Source: Planotetraspora phitsanulokensis (GTDB taxonomy: Bacteria; Actinomycetota; Actinomycetes; Streptosporangiales; Streptosporangiaceae). From it: a DNA stretch of 45,935 bases. The notes below the pieces were generated by a model, which was not told where the DNA came from, searched no databases, and worked only from the letters and a program-made list of their open reading frames with translations. A program made the translations under genes and the position numbers. The stretch lies in the NCBI RefSeq assembly GCF_016863295.1, contig NZ_BOOP01000057.1, positions 1 through 45,935 on the forward strand. Reading direction: 5' to 3'. This document shows, piece after piece, positions 23,545-29,915 of this stretch. How positions within the stretch are numbered: the first letter of the stretch is position 1; the number at the start of each line of letters is the position of its first letter.

Positions 23545-24048
23545 TCAGCGTCTACCCGCCAGGACGTTTCGGGCGACGGCCTTACGTTCGGCGGCTTCCC
23601 GCTCCGCCGCCTGCTGTTCAGCCGCCACGCGGACGTCGTAGGCCGCGCGGGCGGCGGCGATCTGGTTCTGGTGCTCTTCGGTCCAGGTGACCAGGGCGCG
23701 GATGGTCTCATGCAAGGTCGCGCCCATGGGGGTGAGCTCGTAGTCCACGCGCGGCGGCACCGTCGGATGCACGGTGCGGCCCACCAGACCGTCGCGCTCC
23801 AGGTGGCGCAGGGTCCGGGTGAGCATCCGCTGGCTGATCCCGTCGATCATGCGGCGTAGTTCGGTGAAGCGCAGGGTGCGCCGATCGAGCAGAGCGATGA
23901 CCAGCAGCGACCACTTGTCGGCGACACGATCGAGAATCTGCCGGACCTCGCAGTCCTCCCGGGTGTCCCATTGCAGAACGTCGTAATCGCCGCCGGTATC
24001 CCCGCAGTAACCGACGGACTTCGAAGTGCCGTCTTCCATGGTCATCAA
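23545..24048 (-). CDS. HxlR-family transcriptional regulator
   Basis: 167 aa. The HxlR winged helix spans about 30-120: 'CEVRQILDRVADKWSLLVIALLDRRTLRFTELRRMIDGISQRMLTRTLRHLERDGLV' in shortened form, with the N-terminal conserved Cys (in REDCEV) that senses electrophiles in YodB/HypR-type members. A long charged helix at the end is rich in Ala, Glu and Arg (AAEQQAAEREAAERKA). The gene is divergent from the DHA2 pump at 24139, with a 90-bp gap, the usual arrangement for a local repressor of an efflux gene. In-frame ATGs at 24048, 24045 and 24039 are all possible starts; none has a strong ribosome site. Confidence 0.9.
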   Translation of the reverse strand: MMTMEDGTSKSVGYCGDTGGDYDVLQWDTREDCEVRQILDRVADKWSLLVIALLDRRTLRFTELRRMIDGISQRMLTRTLRHLERDGLVGRTVHPTVPPRVDYELTPMGATLHETIRALVTWTEEHQNQIAAARAAYDVRVAAEQQAAEREAAERKAVARNVLAGRR

Positions 24049-24138
24049 TAGTGACCAACCATGCTGCTAGTTACAAGAGGGAACCGGCAGCCGTGTAAGT
24101 AACCGCGAGTCGGTCCCGTTCCCCGAGAGGAATGGACC
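24049..24138. promoter_or_regulatory. Divergent HxlR / DHA2 pump control region
   Basis: A/T-richer than its surroundings. Direct repeats TAGTGAC (24049-24055) and TAGTTAC (24068-24074) are 19 bp apart, and GTAAC recurs at 24099-24103, in inverted orientation to the GTTAC at 24070-24074. These are candidate HxlR half-sites. The pump's ribosome site GAGAGGA closes the region. Confidence 0.45.
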
Positions 24139-25572
24139 ATGTCCCCACCGAACGACCGCATGGACGTACGCGCCTGGAGCGTGCTGTTCGTACTGGGCGG
24201 AGCGATCTTCCTGGAAGGGATCGACGTGGCGATGCTGAATGTGGCATTGCCGGCGATCCGAGCAGATCTGGGTTTGTCCACAGGGATGCTCAGCGGCGTG
24301 GTCAGCGCCTACGTGCTCGGCTACGGCGGGTTCATGCTGCTGGGCGGCCGCACCGCCGATCTGCTGGGCCGCCGCCGCATGTTCCTGACCTGGCTGACCG
24401 TCTTCCTGATCTTCTCAGGTCTGGGCGGCTTGGCCACCGAAGGCTGGATGCTCCTGGTCGCCCGATTCGTCACCGGCGTCGCCGCCGCGTTCATGGCGCC
24501 CGCCGGGCTGGCGCTGGTCACCGGCAACTTCCCCGAGGGCCCGCAGCGCACCAAGGCCCTTGGGGTGTACGCCGGAACAGCCTCGGGCGGGTTCTGCCTC
24601 GGCCTTGTCGCCGGCGGCCTGCTGACCTCGATCGGCTGGAGGTGGGTATTCTTCGCCCCGGTGGCGCTGTCAGCGGTGATCTTGCTGGCGGCGATCCCCC
24701 TCCTCAAGGATTCCGGCACACCGGAGCGTTCGCGAGGCGGCTTCGACCTGGCCGGGGCGTTCAGCATCACCGGCACGATGGTGCTGCTGGTGTACGGAGT
24801 GGTCCGGCTGGAGGACCCCAGGAACGACACCTGGATCACGATCGCGGCCTTCTTCGCGGGACTGGTACTGCTGACGGCCTTCATCATGATCGAACGGCGG
24901 GCGGCCAACCCCCTGGTGAGCTTGGGGATCCTGCGCTCGGGCCCCCTCGTCCGAGCCAACCTGGGGGCGCTGCTGTTTCTCGCCTCGTTCGCCGGCTTCC
25001 AGTTCCTGGTGACCCTCTACCTCCAGGAACTGCGCGGCTGGAGCACCCTGCAAACCGGCCTGGCCATGCTGGTGATCGGCATTGACACCGTCCTGGCCCC
25101 GACTGTGACGCCGCGCCTGGTGAGCAGGTTCGGCAACGTCCGCGTGCTGTTCGGCGGGCTGGTCCTGGCAGTCGTGGCCTACGCGCTGTTCCTGCCGATC
25201 GGGCTGGACTGGGCCTACGCCGCCATGTTCCCGACCATGGTCCTGCTCGGCCTGGCGTTCTCCCTGACCTATGGTCCGCTGACCATGGCCGCCACCGAAG
25301 GCATCGACGAACACCAGCACGGCCTGGCCGGCGGCCTTCTCTACACCGCGATGCAGTTCGGCACCGCGCTGGGTCTGTCAGCGGTGACCGCCGTGAACAT
25401 CGCGACGCTCGGCGACGCCACGACCTCCCAAGCGGAGCTCGACGCCGTCCGAACCGCCCTGACCGTGCCCGCAGCCGCCGCGGTCGTCGCCGTGGTGATC
25501 ACGGCCTTCGGCATCCGCGCCCGCACCGGCACTCCGGACACCGCCCCAGCGCCCGCCAGGGCCTCGGCCTGA
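24139..25572 (+). CDS. DHA2-family (EmrB/QacA-type) MFS efflux transporter
   Basis: 477 aa with about 14 transmembrane helices. Family marks: motif D1-like 'LNVALPAIRADLGLS' after TM1, motif A 'GGRTADLLGRRRMF' between TM2 and TM3, motif B 'ARFVTGVAAAFMAPAGLALV' in TM4, and motif C-like 'GVYAGTASGGFCLGLVAGGLL' in TM5. Proteins of this class expel drugs with proton exchange across the inner membrane. GAGAGGA lies 7 nt before ATG 24139. It forms an operon with the PPOX-fold gene 18 nt downstream and is probably repressed by the divergent HxlR protein. Confidence 0.93.
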   Translation: MSPPNDRMDVRAWSVLFVLGGAIFLEGIDVAMLNVALPAIRADLGLSTGMLSGVVSAYVLGYGGFMLLGGRTADLLGRRRMFLTWLTVFLIFSGLGGLATEGWMLLVARFVTGVAAAFMAPAGLALVTGNFPEGPQRTKALGVYAGTASGGFCLGLVAGGLLTSIGWRWVFFAPVALSAVILLAAIPLLKDSGTPERSRGGFDLAGAFSITGTMVLLVYGVVRLEDPRNDTWITIAAFFAGLVLLTAFIMIERRAANPLVSLGILRSGPLVRANLGALLFLASFAGFQFLVTLYLQELRGWSTLQTGLAMLVIGIDTVLAPTVTPRLVSRFGNVRVLFGGLVLAVVAYALFLPIGLDWAYAAMFPTMVLLGLAFSLTYGPLTMAATEGIDEHQHGLAGGLLYTAMQFGTALGLSAVTAVNIATLGDATTSQAELDAVRTALTVPAAAAVVAVVITAFGIRARTGTPDTAPAPARASA

Positions 25573-25590
25573 CCACGATCGGAGGATCGC

Positions 25591-26076
25591 ATGGCCACCA
25601 AGGTGACGTCGTTCACCGTCGTCGAGGAGCAGTTCAACGCCTACATCGGCGACATCGTCTACGCCACCATGACCACCGTGGACGCCAAGGGCCGTCCACG
25701 GGCGCGCGTGCTGATCCCGATCTGGGAGGTGGTCGACGGCCGCCCGGCCGGCTGGCTCGCCACCTACAGGACTCCGGTCAAGGCGGCGCACCTCGCGAAG
25801 AACCCGCACGCCACCTTCTCCTACTGGACGCCTCGCCAGAACGCCGTGAACGTCGACACCGTGGCCGAATGGATCGACGACGCGGAGATCAAGCGCCGGG
25901 TGTGGGCTCTTTACCGGAAAGGCAGCCCACACGGGGCCGGCTACGACCTGGGGAACTTCTGGAAGAGCCCCGAAGATCCCGAGCTGCACGTGCTACGACT
26001 GACCCCGTGGCGCGTCCAGGTCATCCGGGGCAGCGACCTGCACAGCAGGATCTGGCAGGCCGAAGGCACCGCCTGA
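25591..26076 (+). CDS. Pyridoxamine 5'-phosphate oxidase-fold (split barrel) protein
   Basis: 161 aa. Split-barrel flavin-binding fold, recognised from 'YIGDIVYATMTTVDAKGRPRARVLIPIWEV' in shortened form and the 'TPVKAAHLAKNPHATFSYWTP' strand-helix pattern, where a Lys and the HLAKNP motif contact FMN phosphate in relatives. It could bind FMN, F420 or haem. The role is probably general stress or redox chemistry of compounds exported by the neighbouring pump (inference). ATG 25591 has GGAGG 6 nt upstream. Transcription likely ends at the hairpins around 26092-26154. Confidence 0.85.
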   Translation: MATKVTSFTVVEEQFNAYIGDIVYATMTTVDAKGRPRARVLIPIWEVVDGRPAGWLATYRTPVKAAHLAKNPHATFSYWTPRQNAVNVDTVAEWIDDAEIKRRVWALYRKGSPHGAGYDLGNFWKSPEDPELHVLRLTPWRVQVIRGSDLHSRIWQAEGTA

Positions 26077-26091
26077 CGTGCACCGGAACCA

Positions 26092-26154
26092 CCCCACATC
26101 CCTGTGGGGAGGCGCGACCGAGAATCGTGTCCCCGGCCTCGCTCGAAAGGCCGG
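26092..26154. terminator. Two hairpins between convergent genes
   Basis: CCCCACA/TGTGGGG (26092-26109, 4-nt loop) and CCGGCC/GGCCGG (26133-26154, 10-nt loop) fill the 80-bp gap between the stops of the PPOX gene and the LLM gene. They would serve one direction each or both. Confidence 0.65.
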
Positions 26155-26156
26155 CT

Positions 26157-27062
26157 CTACCGGCGATGCCTTTTCGCGAGATCCGCGAAAAGGGCGATCG
26201 TGCGGTCCTGATCTTCTGGAAGTCCGACGGGGAAGATGATCAGCTCGGTTGCCCCGGCGTCGGCGAAGCGGCCTACCGTTTCTTCGACGTGGGCCTCGTC
26301 GCCGGCGACCAGAGTGTCGTCCGGTCCTGTGGAGCCCTGCCGATCGAGCAAGGCGTGGAAGGTGGGCAGTGTCGCGGCTTGGCGGAAGTCCGTGTTGACG
26401 CGCCGGCGTGTTCCATCCACGTCCGAGGTCACGGACGCAAGCAGCCCGACGGCGATGCGTGGTGCCGCTCGTCCCGCTGCGGCGGTGGTGACGGTGGGAA
26501 CCACGATCTCGCCGAGGAAGCGGGGCGTCGTCCACATCGTGAGCGCGCCGTCGGCCCGTTCGCCGGCGAGGGCGAGCATGCGAGGCCCGTTCGCGGCGAG
26601 CAGGAGGGATGGCGGGATCACGCCAGGGGCGGCGACGCCGCCGACCGCAGTGATCGATCGACCGCGGACCTCCACCTCCTCACCCCGCAGGACCGGGCCG
26701 AGGACGTCCAGGACTTCCCGTGTGTGCTGTACGGGCGGCTGCCAGGTCAGCCCGTACCTGCTTTCGACGACCGGTGCGTGGCTCGGACCTATGCCGAGCG
26801 TCAGCCGCCCACCGGTTGCGGCGTGTGCGGTCAGCGCCTGGGCGGCCAGGGCGAGAGGATGTCGTGGGTAGGTCCCCACGACGGACGTGGCCAGCTCGAT
26901 GTCCGGTGCGCGGTCGCCCACTGCGGCGAACACCGTCAGCGGATCCCATCCGCCGTGCTCACCGAGCCAGAAACGCGAGAAGCCGTTCGCCGCTGCGCGC
27001 TCGATCTCCGTCAGGAGTTCCGGGATGGGCGCGGCACCGTAGCTCGACAGTCCGATTTCCAT
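26157..27062 (-). CDS. LLM-class (luciferase-like) F420/FMN oxidoreductase
   Basis: 301 aa. TIM-barrel bacterial-luciferase family: 'RFWLGEHGGWDPLTVFAAVG' (N-terminal barrel strand and helix), 'IELATSVVGTYPRHPLALAAQALT' and 'GGRLTLGIGPSHAPVVE' are typical of actinobacterial F420-dependent LLM proteins, with 'LLAANGPRMLALAGERADGALTMWTTP' further on. It transfers hydride from reduced F420 or FMN to an unknown substrate in the cytoplasm. ATG 27060-27062 follows GAGGAG by 8 nt. A near-palindrome GAACA-N9-TGTTC at 27092-27110 around TGATCA lies just upstream and may be its operator. Confidence 0.9.
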   Translation of the reverse strand: MEIGLSSYGAAPIPELLTEIERAAANGFSRFWLGEHGGWDPLTVFAAVGDRAPDIELATSVVGTYPRHPLALAAQALTAHAATGGRLTLGIGPSHAPVVESRYGLTWQPPVQHTREVLDVLGPVLRGEEVEVRGRSITAVGGVAAPGVIPPSLLLAANGPRMLALAGERADGALTMWTTPRFLGEIVVPTVTTAAAGRAAPRIAVGLLASVTSDVDGTRRRVNTDFRQAATLPTFHALLDRQGSTGPDDTLVAGDEAHVEETVGRFADAGATELIIFPVGLPEDQDRTIALFADLAKRHRR

Positions 27063-27191
27063 GCGGTCAGCTCCTCAGGCTCGCGCGGCGTGAACAGTGA
27101 TCAGATGTTCCGGGGTCGGAAACTTTCAGTGGCGCCGCCGCACCTGCTTCGGCAGTCGACGCTCCCTCGCGTCCGGTGCACGGACGGATGG

Positions 27192-27569
27192 TCACAGCGT
27201 CACCTCGATCCCGATCCACGGGTCAGTGCCACCGCGGAGCCGGTTCCACCAGAACACCAACCGAGCCGCGGGATACCTGCGCGACATGAGTCTCCGGACG
27301 CGGGCCGTCTGCGTCTCGTCCAGAAGCCGGGCCGTGGCCGCCGCGCTCGGCGCGCCCTCCGCGATGCGGCCCCTGCCGTCGCATGGTGCGACCACGACGG
27401 ACGTGTTGTTGCGGATGCGTTTGGCCTTGCCGCTGTCTCGCGCCGTCAACACGAACAGTTCGTCGCCGTCGACGACGAACCCGACCGGAGTCGGTACGGC
27501 CCGGCCGTTCTTGCGGAAGGTGGTCAGGCTGATGTGCCGGCCGCGGATGATCTCGTTCAGCCAGGTCAT
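27192..27569 (-). CDS. PPOX-class F420-dependent oxidoreductase
   Basis: 125 aa split barrel, shorter than the PPOX-fold protein at 25591. 'HISLTTFRKNGRAVPTPVGFVVDGDELFVLTARDSGKAKRIRNN' in shortened form is typical of the actinobacterial Rv2061-like F420/PPOX group, and the C-terminus 'YPAARLVFWWNRLRGG' is characteristic of it. The ATG (27567-27569) overlaps the stop of a 35-codon leader ORF (ATGA), and GAGGA 5 nt upstream is the ribosome site, so translation is probably coupled to the leader. Transcription should start at the TetR-type operator-promoter at 27693-27744, a copy of the one driving the SDR. Substrate unknown. Confidence 0.88.
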   Translation of the reverse strand: MTWLNEIIRGRHISLTTFRKNGRAVPTPVGFVVDGDELFVLTARDSGKAKRIRNNTSVVVAPCDGRGRIAEGAPSAAATARLLDETQTARVRRLMSRRYPAARLVFWWNRLRGGTDPWIGIEVTL

Positions 27570-27673
27570 GCCGTCCTCGCCGCCATGGCGAAGCTCGCGC
27601 CTCTCCAGGCTTCCGGCATCGTCCAGCCGTGCCGCCTGGACACGTCGGCTCCGGTGTGGGGCGGTCGAGGCAT
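27566..27673 (-). CDS. 35-codon leader ORF, relic of the SDR 5' end
   Basis: The ATG (27671-27673) has the same CTGGAGGAACC ribosome-site context as the SDR gene and shares about 33 nt of coding start with it, including GCCGACGTG at the same distance from the ATG. The peptide begins MPRPPHTGADV, against MPRQRWTTADV in the SDR, and then diverges. Its TGA overlaps the F420/PPOX ATG. Most likely it is a by-product of duplication of the SDR control region, kept as a translated leader. It was too short to be called by length alone. Confidence 0.5.
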   Translation of the reverse strand: MPRPPHTGADVSRRHGWTMPEAWRGASFAMAARTA

Positions 27674-27692
27674 GGTTCCTCCAGGTAGATTC

Positions 27693-27744
27693 GGGGCGCT
27701 CGTTCCGGTTAGGAATATACCGGAACGAGCGCCCCGCTTATCAA
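27693..27744 (-). promoter_or_regulatory. Operator-promoter copy 1 (upstream of leader ORF and F420/PPOX gene)
   Basis: Perfect 17-bp arms GGGGCGCTCGTTCCGGT (27693-27709) and its complement (27719-27735) around a 9-nt centre. On the minus strand TTGATA (27739-27744) and TATATT (27714-27719) form -35 and -10 boxes 19 nt apart, with the -10 in the centre of the palindrome. Binding of the adjacent TetR would block it. Confidence 0.8.
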
Positions 27745-27763
27745 GAGCCTGGCTGCTCGGTGG

Positions 27764-28363
27764 TCACGTCCGGGGTTCTCGCGTTGACGTCTCGGCGGAG
27801 TCCGGTACGGCCAGGCCGGCCCGGATCACCGGGTAGACGCGGCGCATCAGTTCGCTGTCGCCGCGGAAGCGCCGCATCGCCTGCAGGCCGACGATCAGAG
27901 TCTTGATGTCGGCCGCATCCAGGTCGGGCCGTACGGTCCCCGCACGCTGGGCCTGGGTGAGGATCTCGGTCATCATTCCCGTGAACTCCTTCTCGGCGTC
28001 GGGCAGAGCCGCCGCCAGATCGAAGCCGCTCCCTGCGAAAGCTTCAGTGAGCCCCAGATCGGTCGCGCCTTGCTCGGCCATCTGGAAGAGGAACGCGTAC
28101 AGCCCTTCTCCGGGGTCGGCCGCCGCCTGTGCGCGCGTCCACTCGACGATCTGCCGCAACCGGTCGGCCACGATTGCCTGGAACAACGATTCCTTGGTGG
28201 GGAAATGCCGGTACACCGTGCCCGCGCCCACTCCCGCGCGGCGGGCGATCTCGTCGATCGGGACGCCCGCACCCTCCTCGGCGAACGTCTCGTAGGCGAC
28301 CTGCAACACGCGGGCCCGGTTACGGGCGGCGTCCGCGCGCAGCGGCCGGGATTTCTCAGTCAC
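27764..28363 (-). CDS. TetR-family repressor
   Basis: 199 aa. HTH at about 15-62 with 'VPIDEIARRAGVGAGTVYRHFPTKESLF' in shortened form, followed by a helical ligand domain ending 'MRRVYPVIRAGLAVPD'. The frame extends upstream, but GTG 28361-28363 has AAGGAG 7 nt before it and starts at the conserved TEKSRPLRADAARNR. It is divergent from the SDR, and a 43-bp palindrome lies 21 bp from its start; a second copy of the palindrome lies beyond its 3' end. It should repress the SDR, the leader-F420/PPOX unit and possibly itself. The inducing ligand is unknown. Confidence 0.92.
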   Translation of the reverse strand: MTEKSRPLRADAARNRARVLQVAYETFAEEGAGVPIDEIARRAGVGAGTVYRHFPTKESLFQAIVADRLRQIVEWTRAQAAADPGEGLYAFLFQMAEQGATDLGLTEAFAGSGFDLAAALPDAEKEFTGMMTEILTQAQRAGTVRPDLDAADIKTLIVGLQAMRRFRGDSELMRRVYPVIRAGLAVPDSAETSTREPRT

Positions 28364-28374
28364 AACGGGTCTCC

Positions 28375-28426
28375 TTGACAACCGGGGCGCGCGTTCCGGT
28401 ATGTTCCTAACCGGAACGAGCGCCCC
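28375..28426 (+). promoter_or_regulatory. Operator-promoter copy 2 (upstream of SDR)
   Basis: Arms GGGGCGCGCGTTCCGGT (28384-28400) and ACCGGAACGAGCGCCCC (28410-28426) pair with one mismatch around a 9-nt centre. TTGACA (28375-28380) and TATGTT (28400-28405) are 19 nt apart, as in copy 1. The 43-bp operator matches the reverse complement of copy 1 at 41 positions. Confidence 0.85.
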
Positions 28427-28445
28427 GATTATATCTGGAGGAACC

Positions 28446-29378
28446 ATGCCCCGACAGCGGTGGACCACCGCCGACGTGCCCGATCAGCGGGGCCGCGTCG
28501 CCGTGATCACCGGAGGCAACACCGGCATCGGCTTCGAGACCGCCAAGGTGCTCGCCGCACGCGGGGCGTCGGTGGTCCTCGCCGTACGGGACATGGACAA
28601 GGGCAAGCGGGCGGCAGCCGAGATCACGGCAGCCGCCCCAGACGCCGACGTCACGGTGCAACACCTCGATCTCGCTTCGCTGGCGTCGGTCCGCGCGGCC
28701 GCAGACGAACTGCGCTTCACCCGTGACCGCATCGACCTGTTGATCAACAACGCCGGACTCATGTACGCCCCGCAAGCGACCACGGTGGACGGCTTGGAGC
28801 TGCAGTTCGGCACCAATCACCTGGGCCACTTCGCTCTCACCGGGCTGCTGCTCGACAGAATGCTGCATGTCCCCGGCTCTCGCGTCGTCACCGTCAGCAG
28901 TGCAGGGCACCGGCAGGGCGGGCCGATCGACTTCGACGACCTCAACTGGAAGACCAGGAAGTACAGCCGGGTCGCCGCGTACGGGCACTCAAAGCTGGCC
29001 AACCTGATGTTCACCTACGAACTGCAGCGCAGGCTCGCGGGCAAGAGCGGGACCATCGCCGTCGCCGCGCACCCCGGAGGCTCCGACACTGGAGGGTCCA
29101 GAACGTCGGTTTCGCTGCAGCCCCTGTACTTCCGCGCGCTGTTCGCCCTGGTTCGGCCATTGCTGATCCAGCCCGCCGAGATGGGGGCGCTACCCCCGCT
29201 ACGCGCCGCGACCGACCCGTCCGTCCAAGGCGGCCAGTACTACGGCCCCGCGGGCTTCCAGGAGAGCAAGGGGCACCCGAAGATCGTCAAGTCGAGCGCA
29301 CAGTCCTACGACGAGGCCGCCCAGCGTCGGCTGTGGCTGATCTCAGAGAAACTGACCGCGGTGACGTTCCCGGTGTGA
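28446..29378 (+). CDS. Short-chain dehydrogenase/reductase (SDR), retinol-dehydrogenase-like
   Basis: 310 aa. Rossmann motif TGGNTGIG (about 22-29), NNAG motif (about 101-104), catalytic Ser in 'VTVSSAGHRQGG', and YxxxK as YGHSK, so the catalytic tetrad is complete. The extended N-terminus 'RWTTADVPDQRGRVAVITG' and the 'DFDDLNWKTRKYSRVAAYGHSK' region fit the retinol dehydrogenase/WW-oxidoreductase-like SDR branch common in actinobacteria. It uses NAD(P)H to reduce aldehydes or ketones, or the reverse. ATG 28446 has GGAGG 6 nt upstream. It is controlled by operator copy 2 and divergent from tetR. The substrate is probably related to the TetR ligand (inference). Confidence 0.92.
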   Translation: MPRQRWTTADVPDQRGRVAVITGGNTGIGFETAKVLAARGASVVLAVRDMDKGKRAAAEITAAAPDADVTVQHLDLASLASVRAAADELRFTRDRIDLLINNAGLMYAPQATTVDGLELQFGTNHLGHFALTGLLLDRMLHVPGSRVVTVSSAGHRQGGPIDFDDLNWKTRKYSRVAAYGHSKLANLMFTYELQRRLAGKSGTIAVAAHPGGSDTGGSRTSVSLQPLYFRALFALVRPLLIQPAEMGALPPLRAATDPSVQGGQYYGPAGFQESKGHPKIVKSSAQSYDEAAQRRLWLISEKLTAVTFPV

Positions 29379-29468
29379 CACACGCAGGTCGAGCGCACCC
29401 CCTCGTCATCCAGCACCTGCCCGGTCGTCGAGCACGCGCTGGTACACCTCGATCCGGAGTGCGGTGTC

Positions 29469-29849
29469 CTACTCCGGTTCGGCCAGCTGCTGGACCGACC
29501 GGGACAGTAGGCAGAACTCGTTGCCCTCCGGATCGGCCAGCACCACCCAGCTCACATCGGACGACTGTCCCACGTCTACTTGTCGCGCTCCCAGCGCCAG
29601 CAGGCGGTCGAGCTCATCGGACGACGACAGCCCGTCAGCGCGCAGATCGAAGTGCAGGCGGTTCTTGACTGTCTTGCCCTCGGGTACGGCGAAGACATCG
29701 ATCATCGGCCACGACCGCTCGCTGTCGCCGATGGTGATGCCGCCGGGTTCTCGCTCGAGGATGGTCCAGCCGAGTACGGCACACCAGAAGTCGGCTACAA
29801 CGTCAGGGTCGACGGCATCGATCGCGATGGCGGCGAGTCGGCTCGGCAT
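29469..29849 (-). CDS. VOC (glyoxalase/bleomycin-resistance fold) protein
   Basis: 126 aa, two beta-alpha-beta-beta-beta modules. 'LAAIAIDAVDPDVVADFWCAVLGWTI' is the first module of glyoxalase-like domain proteins, and 'WVVLADPEGNEFCLLSRS' is the closing strand with the metal-position Glu. The central His in 'RLHFDLRA' also fits. It could be a metal-dependent lyase, dioxygenase or binding protein. It lies 66 nt downstream of the DUF6493 gene on the same strand and may end that operon. Confidence 0.85.
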   Translation of the reverse strand: MPSRLAAIAIDAVDPDVVADFWCAVLGWTILEREPGGITIGDSERSWPMIDVFAVPEGKTVKNRLHFDLRADGLSSSDELDRLLALGARQVDVGQSSDVSWVVLADPEGNEFCLLSRSVQQLAEPE

Positions 29850-29915
29850 TCGGTCATTGTCTCGCTCCGGTCAGCCCGACGTAGACGGCAACCGCGAGCT
29901 GCCTCGGCTCGAGTC

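Noticed and set aside
25869-27836. 655-codon plus-strand open frame
   Set aside because: It covers the LLM and F420/PPOX genes on the opposite strand, has no recognisable domain, and its composition (R, G, C, P rich) is that of an antisense shadow in G/C-rich DNA.
27764-28468. Longer tetR start at 28468
   Set aside because: The extra 35 codons read through the operator and into the SDR gene; the GTG at 28363 has a proper AAGGAG and the family-typical start.
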